Of a stretch of 64,000 nt of DNA, positions 36,053 to 44,310 are shown in pieces. Source of the stretch: CAVVUC01 sp963751395 (lineage in GTDB: Bacteria > Verrucomicrobiota > Verrucomicrobiia > Chthoniobacterales > Chthoniobacteraceae). Position numbers and translations under genes: made by a program. The stretch lies in assembly GCA_963751395.1 (NCBI GenBank), contig CAVVUC010000001.1, forward strand, positions 1,426,001 to 1,490,000, in the 5' to 3' direction. How positions within the stretch are numbered: the stretch's first letter is position 1; each line of letters starts with the position of its first letter. Below the pieces are notes generated by a model. The model searched no databases and had not been told where the DNA came from. It was given only the letters and a program-made list of their open reading frames with translations.

Positions 36053-37474
36053 TCAGCGGATCAGTCCGTTCACAACGGTGTCGAGCATGCCGTCCAGCAC
36101 GTTGACAACACGCGCCGTGGCCTGGAATGCGCGCTGAAATTTCATCAAGTCGGTCAGTTCCTCGTCCTGCGAGACGCCGCTCACCGAATCGCGCTGCGTT
36201 TTGATCAGCGTCTGGACGGTTTTCTGATCGGTCAGCTTGGACTCGACGCCGGCCACCGTCTGGCCGAATCCGCTCACGGTTCGGGAATAGAAACTGCCGA
36301 TGGTTCCGTCGATGGCGTCGCCGCCCGCCGTCGTGTGCGTTTTGCTGGCAACGGCTGCAACCGCGAGGGCGAGTTCGTTCGCGCCGGAGTTGCCGGTGTC
36401 GGTGGTTTTGAGCGTGTTGAAAGTCAGAGACGAATCCAGCGCGAGGATGCCGGTCGCCGGGGGCGCGCTTTGGAAAAAATCGCCGGTCGTTCCGGTCGGG
36501 TTGTAAGCCTTGTTCACCGACGAAACGAGCTGCTGTGCGGTGGTCTTGATGTCGTCGCGCAATTGCTGGATCGCACCGTCGCGCGAATCGAGATTGCCTT
36601 TCAGCGAACCGCCCTGAAGCCCGAGCGCCGAGGCGGGGGAACCGCCGGAAAATTGCGTGCCGTTGAAGGACAGGGGGCCGATCACATTTGCCTTGTCCAC
36701 GAGCGTGACATTCGCGCCGCTCGAATCGTGCGCGAGGATCTGGAGCATTCCGGTGCCTGGCACCGCCTGCGTCGAGAAGTCCATGTAGTTCGCGAGCTTC
36801 TCGAGCTTAGCCTGGCGCTGATCGCGCAGATCGACCGCCGTATTTTGCGTCGTGACCTCGGCCGTCTGAATCTGCCCGTTGAGGTCGGCGATGTCTTTCA
36901 ACAGACTGTTTGCCGCGGTGACGTCGGAGTCGATGCGCGCCGTGATGTCGCTCTGCTGTTGGGCAAGGCGGCTGTCGGTCACATTGAATTTGGCCACGAG
37001 GATGTCGGCCTTTTGAAGCAGCACCTGCTTCGCGCCGGTGTCGGTGGGACTCGCCGAGAGGTTGTCGAACGAATTGAAAAAATCGTTCAGCGCGGAACTC
37101 AATCCGGTTCCGGCCTTCGAAGGATCGCCGATGGACGACGAAGCCGACGAACTGTCGATTTGCTCGCCGAGATCGGCCTGCGTCCGCTGCAAATTGTCGC
37201 TCTGCGTTTGCAGGAGGCTCGTCTGCGAGTTCTCGCGGGCCACCTGGCTGTCGAGGAACTGGTCGCGGATTTGCTGGATGCCGAGCGCTTCCACGCCCAT
37301 GCTCTGCGGCCCGAGCGCCGTGTTGATCGTGCCGCGATCGCCGAGGATCACCCGCTGGCGCGCGTAATCGGGATTGTTGATGTTGGCGAGATTCTTTCCC
37401 GCCAGCTCGACGCCTTTGCTGTGGGCCGCGAGCGCCTTCCCGTTGTTCAGCAGGGTGCCAATCAAGCCGCTCAT
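36053..37474 (-). CDS. flgK: Flagellar hook-associated protein FlgK
   Basis: 473 residues. The N-terminal rod/hook signature reads LAAHSKGVELAGKNLANINNPDYARQRV, and the C-terminal signature reads VSGVSQDEELTDLMKFQRAFQATARVVNVLDGMLD. FlgK forms the first hook-filament junction ring. It is followed 17 bp later by flgL and starts directly after the flgN-like gene. Confidence 0.95.
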   Translation of the reverse strand: MSGLIGTLLNNGKALAAHSKGVELAGKNLANINNPDYARQRVILGDRGTINTALGPQSMGVEALGIQQIRDQFLDSQVARENSQTSLLQTQSDNLQRTQADLGEQIDSSSASSSIGDPSKAGTGLSSALNDFFNSFDNLSASPTDTGAKQVLLQKADILVAKFNVTDSRLAQQQSDITARIDSDVTAANSLLKDIADLNGQIQTAEVTTQNTAVDLRDQRQAKLEKLANYMDFSTQAVPGTGMLQILAHDSSGANVTLVDKANVIGPLSFNGTQFSGGSPASALGLQGGSLKGNLDSRDGAIQQLRDDIKTTAQQLVSSVNKAYNPTGTTGDFFQSAPPATGILALDSSLTFNTLKTTDTGNSGANELALAVAAVASKTHTTAGGDAIDGTIGSFYSRTVSGFGQTVAGVESKLTDQKTVQTLIKTQRDSVSGVSQDEELTDLMKFQRAFQATARVVNVLDGMLDTVVNGLIR

Positions 37475-37475
37475 G

Positions 37476-37973
37476 TCAACTCCGTGCCAGACAGCGCGTC
37501 CGGCCGGTCAGGGCGGAGATGTGGACGCGCCCTTTCGGCGAATAAGTCTTCGTCACTGCCTCGGGGTTCAGCCGTTGCAGGATTTGCTGCGAAACTTCGA
37601 TCGAGCGCGCCAGAAGCATCTGGTTCTGCCGCGCCCGTTTCTTTGTCCGGGAAATCAAATGGTTCACTTCTTCGATCAATGCCTGGAGCAAAGGGCGTAC
37701 CGCTTCCGCGAAGCAGGTGAGGAGCTGGCTGAGCGGACTTTCCTCCGGCAGATTCTCCGCCACCGCGCATTGTTTCACCACGGATTCACGCTGCTTGCGG
37801 CAGAAGTCGATCGCGCGGGCCTGGGCGGAGATCGCGTCGATCGCGGCGAGAACGACGTCCGGGTCGCGGCGCAGAATGGCGGCCTGCTGCTCGTCGAACA
37901 GATTCAAAAGCCCCCCGTGCTCCTTGAGTTCGTCGCGGAGCGCGTTGGCAAGCGGTTCCCAGTCGGTGATCAT
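37476..37973 (-). CDS. flgN: FlgN-like export chaperone
   Basis: 165 residues, mostly helical with charged coiled-coil character (WEPLANALRDELKEHGGLLNLFDEQQAAIL, then RAIDFCRKQRESVVKQ). The family is FlgN/FliT-type chaperones that hold FlgK and FlgL for export. Sequence conservation in this family is weak, so the call rests on its helical pattern, its size and its position immediately upstream of flgK and flgL. Its start overlaps the end of the rod-binding gene by 4 bp. Confidence 0.75.
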   Translation of the reverse strand: MITDWEPLANALRDELKEHGGLLNLFDEQQAAILRRDPDVVLAAIDAISAQARAIDFCRKQRESVVKQCAVAENLPEESPLSQLLTCFAEAVRPLLQALIEEVNHLISRTKKRARQNQMLLARSIEVSQQILQRLNPEAVTKTYSPKGRVHISALTGRTRCLARS

Positions 37974-38257
37974 TTCGTTTTGTCGAGTTGTGATTGAAGG
38001 ATGCTTGCAAGGCCCATGCCACCGCCCTGACTGATGCTGTCGGCCAGCGAATCGGTGAGCAGGTAACCGTAAACCTGGCCGGATGCGCCGTTTTCGAGGA
38101 GCGGTTTCATGGACTCGCTCAGAATCTGCCGTAACAAAATTGCCTCGAACTGCCGGGCGACCCCGGCAGCTTTTTCCGGATCGTCGGCAGTATTTTCGGG
38201 AAGCTCGCGGATCGATCCTGCTTTGGCGTTTGCGAGGGCTGCGGAAATGGCGTCCAT
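37970..38257 (-). CDS. flgJ: Rod-binding protein, FlgJ N-terminal domain only
   Basis: 95 residues. AAGVARQFEAILLRQILSES and YLLTDSLADSISQGGGMGLA are the rod-binding domain of FlgJ. The muramidase domain found in proteobacterial FlgJ is absent, as is common outside the gamma and beta groups, so peptidoglycan cutting must come from elsewhere. It overlaps flgN by 4 bp. Confidence 0.88.
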   Translation of the reverse strand: MDAISAALANAKAGSIRELPENTADDPEKAAGVARQFEAILLRQILSESMKPLLENGASGQVYGYLLTDSLADSISQGGGMGLASILQSQLDKTK

Positions 38258-38263
38258 GTCAGA

Positions 38264-38379
38264 AATGACGAATGACGAATGACGAATGACGAATCACAAC
38301 GATGGGCGACGGGCGGTTTCGGCATTCGGGCTTCGTCATTCTCTCGTCATTCGTCATTCGGATTTCGTCATTCATCCGG
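38264..38379. repeat. Heptanucleotide arrays in inverted arrangement
   Basis: Four exact copies of AATGACG (38264-38291), a 42-bp middle, then the complement CGTCATT at 38334, 38345, 38352 and 38366, with a CGGATTT variant unit at 38359. The two halves can pair into a long hairpin filling the whole flgI-flgJ spacer. Confidence 0.75.
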
Positions 38380-39531
38380 TTAGTTCAAAACGAGGTCGGC
38401 CTGGAGCGCGCCCGCCTTTTTCATGGTCTGGAAAATCGCCATCATGTCGCGAGTCGAGAGACCGAGCGCGTTCAGGGCGGCGGCGACCTGCTGGATCGTG
38501 GGCAGTTCATCGACCACTTTGAAACCGCCCTTTTGCTCGTTCGCCTGGGTTTCCGTTCCCTGCACGACTTGCGTCTGGCCGTTGCTGAACGGTCCGGGCT
38601 GGCTGACTCCCTGGCTGGAGGCAATGCTGATGGTGAGCGAGCCGTGGCTGACCGCGACGGTCGAGATGCGCACGTTCGACGTGGCGATGATCGTGCCGGT
38701 GCGCTCGTTGATGACGACGCGGGCGACGTTGTCGGGCACCACTTCGATCGAACCGAGCGAGGCGATGAAGTTCACTTCGTAGCCGGTGTATTGATCGGGC
38801 ACGCAGACGTTGATCGTGGACGAGTCCTTTGCCAGGGCGGTCTTGGGGAACACGTTGTTGATCGCTTCCGCCATGCGCGCCGCCGACGCGAAGTCGGCGT
38901 TCAGCAACAGCAACGAGATGCTCCGGTTGCTCACGATCTGGGTTGCAATCTCGCGTTCGACAATCGCGCCGCTGCTGATCATGCCCACGGTCGGATGATT
39001 TTTCTGCACCGTCGCGCCGCCGGGCCCGCCGCTGCCCCCGAGGAAACCGCCGACTGCGAGAGGTCCTTGCGCCACCGCATAAACACCTTCATCCGCACCG
39101 AGCAACGGCGTCTGCAACAGAACGCCGCCCTGAATCGTCTCCGCATCGCCGATCGCCGAAACGGTGACATCGATCTTGCTACCCGGCTTGGCAAACGCCG
39201 GGATGTCCGCGGTGACCATGACGGCGGCGACGTTGTCCGACTTGATCGTGTTCGGTGGAATGTTGATTCCGAAGCGCTGCAATGCGTTCGCGATGCTCTG
39301 GACGGTGTAGGACAGTTTGCTGTCGCCTTTTTTCGCGAGGCCCACGACGAGCCCGTAGCCGACGAGCTGGTTGTCGCGCCCGCCTTCAACGATGGTGAGA
39401 TCTTTGATCCGCGAGGCCGGCGCGATGGTCGCGAGGCAGAGCCAGAGGAGGAAAAGCGTGCCGGCCCGCAGCCTTCTCGCGAGGAGCCGGGCCGGCGGAA
39501 TGTTTGTTCCAGGTCGTAAAATTCCGGTCAT
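38380..39531 (-). CDS. flgI: Flagellar P-ring protein FlgI
   Basis: 383 residues from ATG 39531 (one base after the flgH stop). A signal peptide (LRAGTLFLLWLCLATIAPA) precedes the invariant start of mature FlgI, SRIKDLTIVEGGRDNQLVGYGLVVGL. The end has VVDELPTIQQVAAALNALGLSTRDMMAIFQTMKKAGAL. FlgI forms the peptidoglycan-level bushing around the rod. Its presence with flgH indicates a Gram-negative envelope. Confidence 0.96.
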   Translation of the reverse strand: MTGILRPGTNIPPARLLARRLRAGTLFLLWLCLATIAPASRIKDLTIVEGGRDNQLVGYGLVVGLAKKGDSKLSYTVQSIANALQRFGINIPPNTIKSDNVAAVMVTADIPAFAKPGSKIDVTVSAIGDAETIQGGVLLQTPLLGADEGVYAVAQGPLAVGGFLGGSGGPGGATVQKNHPTVGMISSGAIVEREIATQIVSNRSISLLLLNADFASAARMAEAINNVFPKTALAKDSSTINVCVPDQYTGYEVNFIASLGSIEVVPDNVARVVINERTGTIIATSNVRISTVAVSHGSLTISIASSQGVSQPGPFSNGQTQVVQGTETQANEQKGGFKVVDELPTIQQVAAALNALGLSTRDMMAIFQTMKKAGALQADLVLN

Positions 39532-39532
39532 G

Positions 39533-40234
39533 TCAGAATGGGTTGATCTTGTCGTTAATCTGGAGCAGCCAGCCTTTGCGCTGCGCATCGGTGAGCACGC
39601 CGTCGCTCACGATCTTGACCTCGGCGTTCGCCACGTTGGTCGAATACACGGTGTTGTCGGGCAGGATGTCGTACGGCCGGATGATGCCCCGGATCGAAGC
39701 GTATTGGTGTTCCTTGGAATACGAAACGGAGCGCAGCCCTTCGACGACGAGGTTGCCGTTCGGCAAGACATCGATCACCTGCACCGCCGCGCGCGCCGTG
39801 ATCGCCTGCGAGTTTTGAATCTCTCCGCCGCCGTTGTAACTGTTCGCGCCGGAGACCGGCAGGGTTGGCACCGTCGGAATGACGACGTTGTTCACCGAGG
39901 TGGTGCTGGTCGTGCCGGAACTCAGGCTCTTGCCGAACACGGCGGCCGGAAGGCTCGCCAGCACTTGATTCAGAATGTTGCTCGCCGCTCCCGCGAGACC
40001 CGACTTGCTCTCCTTGTTCGTTTTCAAATTGAGCGCCGTATCGAGCGTGGCTTTCTCCTGAACGATGATCGTGACGATGTCGCCGACGCGCTTGGCCCGT
40101 TTGTCGGCGAACATCCCGCGCTCGTCGGTGACGCCTTCGCGCCAGAGCGATCCGGCGTGGAGTGTGCCGGCAAAAAGAGCGAGCAGCAGGGCGATGTGGG
40201 TTTTTCTAAAAGTGAACACGGACCTGGCCTTCAT
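39533..40234 (-). CDS. flgH: Flagellar L-ring protein FlgH, without a lipobox cysteine
   Basis: 233 residues. A signal segment (HIALLLALFAGTLHAGSLW) is followed by FlgH core motifs: KRAKRVGDIVTIIVQEKATLD, RAAVQVIDVLPNGNLVVEG and the C-terminal GVLTDAQRKGWLLQINDKINPF. Canonical FlgH is a lipoprotein, but there is no cysteine anywhere here and the cleavage site reads LHAGS, so this version is probably not lipidated. The start at 40234 overlaps the flgA end by 29 bp; a GTG at 40219 is an alternative. Confidence 0.93.
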   Translation of the reverse strand: MKARSVFTFRKTHIALLLALFAGTLHAGSLWREGVTDERGMFADKRAKRVGDIVTIIVQEKATLDTALNLKTNKESKSGLAGAASNILNQVLASLPAAVFGKSLSSGTTSTTSVNNVVIPTVPTLPVSGANSYNGGGEIQNSQAITARAAVQVIDVLPNGNLVVEGLRSVSYSKEHQYASIRGIIRPYDILPDNTVYSTNVANAEVKIVSDGVLTDAQRKGWLLQINDKINPF

Positions 40235-41000
40235 TGAGTATTTGTGCGGTGAATTCCTTGCGGCTTTCGAGGTTGCGCATCTTGATCAGGGCGTTCGCGA
40301 TGCCGCTCTCGAGCGCCTGCGCCTTCATGCTGACAGCGAGTAACCCCTGGCTCGCGACGACTTCCACGACCTGTCCTTTGCGGATCACTGGACGCTCGAT
40401 GATGTCGCGCTTCATGAGCGCGCGCCCTGCCGGGATGCTCTGCGCGGTCTCGTACACCGCGGGATCGACGCTGGTGCTGATGAGCGATTCGCGGTCGCGG
40501 AGGACATCCACTTTCTGGGCTGAAAGCAGCGTGCGATCGAGCGCCTGTCCGCGATCGAGCCGGCCCGACGCGACCCACACTTCCTGCCAGATCTGGGCCC
40601 GAAGCGGGATCTGCCATTCGCCGACCGTCTGCGCGGCGGAAACGATTTTGCAGCGGACGAGAAACGAACCGGACACACCATCGGGAGGAAATTGCGTGAT
40701 CGTCACATCGAACTCTGCGTCCGGCAGTTTCACGGTCTGCCACGGTCGGACAAATCCGAGTTTGAGTTCGCCGTTGATCGCGAAATGCTCGGTGAGCCGC
40801 TTTTGCAGCAACGCGAGCAGATCATCGCCGGTGACGGTGTGCGCCGCTGGAGTTGCGGAAGGTTCGGGCGGTTGTGCGGGCTGCCCGGCGGCTGGAGCGG
40901 ACTTCGTCCCCTCGACCGGCGCAAGAATGTTTTCAAGTTGCGCGAGACCCGTTGCATGGAATGCGGTCAGCGCAGCAATGGCGATCAGAGTTCGTTTCAT
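40206..41000 (-). CDS. flgA: P-ring assembly chaperone FlgA
   Basis: 264 residues with a signal peptide (LIAIAALTAFHATGLA), a proline/alanine-rich spacer (35-55), and a SAF-type domain in the last 140 residues (DRGQALDRTLLSAQKVDVL, AGRALMKRDIIERPVIRKGQVVEV, LAVSMKAQALESG). FlgA helps FlgI assemble in the periplasm. Its start codon overlaps the flgG stop by 4 bp and its end overlaps flgH. Confidence 0.9.
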   Translation of the reverse strand: MKRTLIAIAALTAFHATGLAQLENILAPVEGTKSAPAAGQPAQPPEPSATPAAHTVTGDDLLALLQKRLTEHFAINGELKLGFVRPWQTVKLPDAEFDVTITQFPPDGVSGSFLVRCKIVSAAQTVGEWQIPLRAQIWQEVWVASGRLDRGQALDRTLLSAQKVDVLRDRESLISTSVDPAVYETAQSIPAGRALMKRDIIERPVIRKGQVVEVVASQGLLAVSMKAQALESGIANALIKMRNLESRKEFTAQILNEGQVRVHF

Positions 41001-41779
41001 CGTTTGAGTTGGGCGACCTGGCCGAGCATTTCGTCGGAGGTCTGGATCGACTTCGAGTTGATCTCGTAGGCGCGCTGGGCCTGGATCATGTTCACCATCT
41101 CCTCGACGATGTTGACGTTCGACGTTTCCAGATAGCCCTGCATGACCGTGCCATATCCATCCTCGCCAGGGTTGCCGGATTCCGCGGTGCCGCTGGCCTG
41201 GGTCTCCTCGAACAAATTGCCGCCGACGGCGCGCAGGCCGCCCGGGTTGTTGAACCGCACCAGTTGAACGCGGAATGTCTGGGAGCCGCCGCTGCCCTCC
41301 GTGGTCACCTCGCCGGTGGGCGAGATCGAGACCGAGATCGTGCCTTGCGGAACCGGCTGGAACCCGCTCAGCACGGGCATTCCATCGCTGGTCGTGATGC
41401 GGCCCTGGTTGTCCACTTTCAACGCGCCGTCCCGCGTGTAGGCCGTGGTTCCGTCCGGCTTCTGGACTTCGAGAAAACCTTCGCCGTCGATCGCGATGTT
41501 GTATTTCTCGCCGGTCGAGGTGAGCTGGCCTTGCGTGAAAAGTTTCGCCGTCGAGACGACCCGGCTGCCATTGCCGACCTCGATGCTGTTCGGAACGACG
41601 TTGCCGCCGCCGGCATCCGCTCCCGCCGTCCGCGGCTGCTGGTAAAGCAGGTCCTGGAACTCGATCTTGCTGCGCTTGAAAGCGGTGGTGTTGGCGTTCG
41701 CGAGGTTGTTCGCGATCGTGTTGAGGTTGAGTTGTTGCGCCTCCATTCCCGTGGCGCCCGAGTAGAGTGACTGAATCAT
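40997..41779 (-). CDS. flgG: Distal rod protein FlgG
   Basis: 260 residues, the normal length. The N-terminus MIQSLYSGATGMEAQQLNLN and NNLANANTTAFKRSKIEFQDLLY are diagnostic. The C-terminus has YLETSNVNIVEEMVNMIQAQRAYEINSKSIQTSDEML. FlgG forms the distal rod inside the P/L rings. It follows flgF after a 43-bp spacer made almost entirely of a heptad array. Confidence 0.96.
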   Translation of the reverse strand: MIQSLYSGATGMEAQQLNLNTIANNLANANTTAFKRSKIEFQDLLYQQPRTAGADAGGGNVVPNSIEVGNGSRVVSTAKLFTQGQLTSTGEKYNIAIDGEGFLEVQKPDGTTAYTRDGALKVDNQGRITTSDGMPVLSGFQPVPQGTISVSISPTGEVTTEGSGGSQTFRVQLVRFNNPGGLRAVGGNLFEETQASGTAESGNPGEDGYGTVMQGYLETSNVNIVEEMVNMIQAQRAYEINSKSIQTSDEMLGQVAQLKR

Positions 41780-41783
41780 GGGA

Positions 41784-41818
41784 GATTTTGGATTCTAAAT
41801 TTTGGATTTTGGATTTCG
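41784..41818. repeat. Heptanucleotide tandem array (GATTTTG type)
   Basis: Five seven-base units in register: GATTTTG, GATTCTA, AATTTTG, GATTTTG, GATTTCG. They occupy nearly the entire flgF-flgG spacer and end five bases before the flgG start codon. Confidence 0.65.
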
Positions 41819-41822
41819 GGTT

Positions 41823-42578
41823 TCACGTCGCGGGGTTTCCGAGGGTTTGAATGGCTTTCTCCGTGTTGTCGTCGTCGCTCTGAATCACTTTCTGGCTGGC
41901 TTCGTAAGCCCGGGAAACGGTGACGAGATTCACCATTTGCGAGAGCGGCGACACGTTGCTGCCTTCAAGGTAACCGCTGATCACCTGCGGTTTTTCGACG
42001 GCTTGCGACTGCGTCTTTCCATCGACCGGGACAAACAAGCTTCTGCCGAGCCGGCGAAGTCCCTGCGGATCTTGGAAATCGTAAACGGCCAGCTTCGCGA
42101 TTTTCTGGTCGCCCTGAATGATCTCGCCGTCGGCGTTGATGGAGATCTTGCCTTCGCCTTTCTTGAAAACAATCGGACCGCTGTCGCCCATGACGGGCAG
42201 GCCGGACGACGTGGTCAGCGTAAGATCGGGGCTCACCTTGAACTCGCCGTTGCGCGTGTAAGCGAGGTCGCCGCTCTCGCGCTGGACCTGGAAAAAGCCG
42301 GGACCCTGAATCGCGAAATCGAGTTCGCTGGCGGTGTGCCGCAACTCGCCCTGCGTGAAGCTGGTCTTCGCGGAAGCCTGCGGCATCACGCCTTGCAGGT
42401 CGTGCGCGAAGGTGGCGTTCGGATTCAGTCGCGTCCTGTCGCTGTTGACGCTGGAGAACGAAACCTCGCTCATCTTGAACCCGGGCACGGAGCTGGCGGC
42501 GATGTTCTGCGAAATCATCTCCTGCCATTTCTCGTAAGCGGCGAGCGATGCAGCTCCTTTGTAAGCGCCGATGTTCAT
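41823..42578 (-). CDS. flgF: Proximal rod protein FlgF
   Basis: 251 residues. ATG 42578 (MNIGAYKGAASLAAYEKWQE) is chosen over an upstream start that would add unrelated residues. The rod/hook signature appears as ISQNIAASSVPGFK, and the end has SNVSPLSQMVNLVTVSRAYEASQKVIQSDDDNTEKA. It is related to FlgG but shorter, and is placed before flgG as is usual for flgF. It is the first gene of the operon, so its promoter should lie in the 520-bp spacer upstream. Confidence 0.9.
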   Translation of the reverse strand: MNIGAYKGAASLAAYEKWQEMISQNIAASSVPGFKMSEVSFSSVNSDRTRLNPNATFAHDLQGVMPQASAKTSFTQGELRHTASELDFAIQGPGFFQVQRESGDLAYTRNGEFKVSPDLTLTTSSGLPVMGDSGPIVFKKGEGKISINADGEIIQGDQKIAKLAVYDFQDPQGLRRLGRSLFVPVDGKTQSQAVEKPQVISGYLEGSNVSPLSQMVNLVTVSRAYEASQKVIQSDDDNTEKAIQTLGNPAT

Positions 42579-43098
42579 TTGGCACTCTGCTAAGCAACGC
42601 CTGTGCCATCGCCGGGAACCGCGCATTTATCGGAGGAGTCCGGGCCGTTGGGAGCTTCGAGGATTCTTCTGCCCGGTAAAAAATGCCGGAAACGGTGCCG
42701 ATTGATCAGGTTCAATCCATTTGCGAAACTGCAACGTCGCGCAAGGTGGATCGGGCGCTCCGCGCGCGATGGGTTTGCCAGCCGCCGCAAGGCGCATTCT
42801 GATTTGCTGCTTCGCAGGTTGGGGTACGCATCGCGCGCGGAGCGCCCGATCCACCTGCGCCACGACATCATCACCGCCGCCGGCAAAAGCACGTGCTGTG
42901 AACGCCTGGGAATGACGCACGATTGGAATCTATCAACACCCCCCAGCCTTCCTGCGGACGCCGAAAATCCGTGTCGCTTGGGCGCAAGTCGGCGCCCGCT
43001 TTTCCCTCGCCAACGAGAACGGAGCCTGCTGGACGGAGGTGCTGGACGGAGGTGTTGCATCCGGCAGTGCAACAGTTAATGTAGCCACGTTATCCCAA
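42579..43098. other. Divergent promoter spacer between flgF and exbB
   Basis: 520 bp without a credible gene, separating the minus-strand flagellar operon from the plus-strand exbB operon. It contains the 28-bp inverted repeat listed separately, a short element near 42880-42917 also seen near 22835-22880, and two copies of GTGCTGGACGGAG just before exbB. I see no clear sigma-28 or sigma-54 site. Confidence 0.45.
42744..42856. repeat. Perfect 28-bp inverted repeat, 113-bp element
   Basis: The arms 42744-42771 and 42829-42856 are exact reverse complements over 28 bp (core GGATCGGGCGCTCCGCGCGC), with a 57-bp interior. Similarity extends a few bases further outward. It would form a very stable cruciform or RNA hairpin. 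There is no coding content; a MITE- or REP-like element is likely. Confidence 0.75.
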
Positions 43099-43881
43099 AT
43101 GAAATTCCTCGTTTATTCGCTCTGTGCCTTCAGTGTCGCTCCTCTTCTGGCCCAGGACACGACTGTGATTCCAGCCATCCCGATTAAACCGGCCGCCGAC
43201 GCGACCACGCTGCTGAAGCTCGTGGAATCGGGCGGCTGGGCGATGATTCCGCTCGGCGTGCTCTCGGTCATCACGGTGATGCTCGTTCTCGTTTACCTCT
43301 TTACGTTGCGGCGCGGAGCGATCGTGTCGGCGCATTACATGAACACGGCGGATGTGCTTTTGAAAAAGCGCGACTACCTCGGACTCCTGGCGATCTCGAA
43401 CCGGCACAGCGAAGCGATCGCGCGGGTGGTGCAAAGGACACTCGATTTTGCGACGAAGAACCCGCAGGCGGAACTGACGATCATTCGCGAGATCGCGGAG
43501 ACGGAGGGTTCAACTCAGGCGGCGTCGCTACAGCATCGCATCGTCTATCTCGCGGACATCGGAATGCTCGCGCCGATGCTCGGGCTTCTCGGCACGGTCA
43601 TCGGCATCATCAAATCCTTCGGTGTCCTTGCAAGCCAGTCCACCTCGGAAACCTCGCGCAACACGCTGCTGGCCGGCGGCGTGTCCGAAGCGCTGATCGC
43701 GACAGCCTCCGGTCTGATCCTCGGCATTCTGGCGATGGCCTTTTACGCGCTGTTTCGCGGACGGGTGCAGAGTTTGATTTCCGACCTGGAGATCGCCTCG
43801 ACGCACGTTCTCGGTCTCCTCGCGGTGAACTACAAGAAGCCGCGCGAGACATCGCGGGTCGCGCTGGACGAGGAATTCTAG
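43099..43881 (+). CDS. exbB: ExbB/TolQ-family proton channel subunit
   Basis: 260 residues from ATG 43099. The N-terminus looks like a signal peptide (FLVYSLCAFSVAPLLAQ), then a linker, a first membrane helix (MIPLGVLSVITVMLVLVYLFTL) and the conserved pair of helices containing LAPMLGLLGTVIGIIKSF and SEALIATASGLILGILAMAFYALF. This is the MotA/TolQ/ExbB fold. The shared signatures and the following ExbD gene point to ExbB/TolQ rather than MotA, despite the flagellar genes nearby. It heads a plus-strand operon with exbD and a TPR gene. Confidence 0.88.
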   Translation: MKFLVYSLCAFSVAPLLAQDTTVIPAIPIKPAADATTLLKLVESGGWAMIPLGVLSVITVMLVLVYLFTLRRGAIVSAHYMNTADVLLKKRDYLGLLAISNRHSEAIARVVQRTLDFATKNPQAELTIIREIAETEGSTQAASLQHRIVYLADIGMLAPMLGLLGTVIGIIKSFGVLASQSTSETSRNTLLAGGVSEALIATASGLILGILAMAFYALFRGRVQSLISDLEIASTHVLGLLAVNYKKPRETSRVALDEEF

Positions 43882-43896
43882 CTCCGGAGCAACCGC

Positions 43897-44310
43897 ATGC
43901 GTTTTCGTCGCCGAGCCAAGCCCGAAATCTTCGGATTTCAAATCGCCCCGATGGTGGACATCCTCCTCGTGTTGCTTGTCTTTTTCATCGTCACGTGGAA
44001 TTTCGCGCTCAGCGAAAACGAGCTCGATGTGAAGATTCCCAACGCGAGCAAGGCGCAGGAGGCAAAGCCGTACGTCGGGCAGGTCGTCGTGAACGTAAGG
44101 GCGGACGGCACCATCGTCTTCAACCGCAAGCCGATCACCCCGCAGGGATTGCAGGAAAAACTCGAGCAGCTCTCGAAGCTCTATCCCGACCAGGCGGTGA
44201 TCCTGCGCGGCGACCAGAAAGTGAGCTACAAATTCATCGTGGATGTTCTCGACATCTGCCGGATCGCGAACATCTGGAACGTCGCGTTTGCCACCGGGAA
44301 GCAGGAATGA
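43897..44310 (+). CDS. exbD: ExbD/TolR-family biopolymer transport protein
   Basis: 137 residues, with one membrane helix (IAPMVDILLVLLVFFIVTWNFAL) containing the conserved proton-path aspartate in MVDILLVLL. The periplasmic domain has VVVNVRADGTIVFNRKPITPQGLQEKL and DQAVILRGDQKVSYKFIVDVLDICRIANI. It pairs with the ExbB homologue 15 bp upstream to couple proton flow to an outer-membrane process. Its stop overlaps the start of the TPR gene (ATGA). Confidence 0.9.
   Translation: MRFRRRAKPEIFGFQIAPMVDILLVLLVFFIVTWNFALSENELDVKIPNASKAQEAKPYVGQVVVNVRADGTIVFNRKPITPQGLQEKLEQLSKLYPDQAVILRGDQKVSYKFIVDVLDICRIANIWNVAFATGKQE

Noticed and set aside
43995..44306. Upstream extension of the TPR gene
   Set aside because: The extension is a second frame of exbD with Arg-rich nonsense. 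The ATG at 44307, overlapping the exbD stop, opens into a good signal peptide.
43099..44310. MotA/MotB flagellar stator
   Set aside because: The location next to flagellar genes invites it, but the first protein has TolQ/ExbB-type helices and the second lacks a peptidoglycan-binding OmpA domain. ExbB/ExbD fits better.
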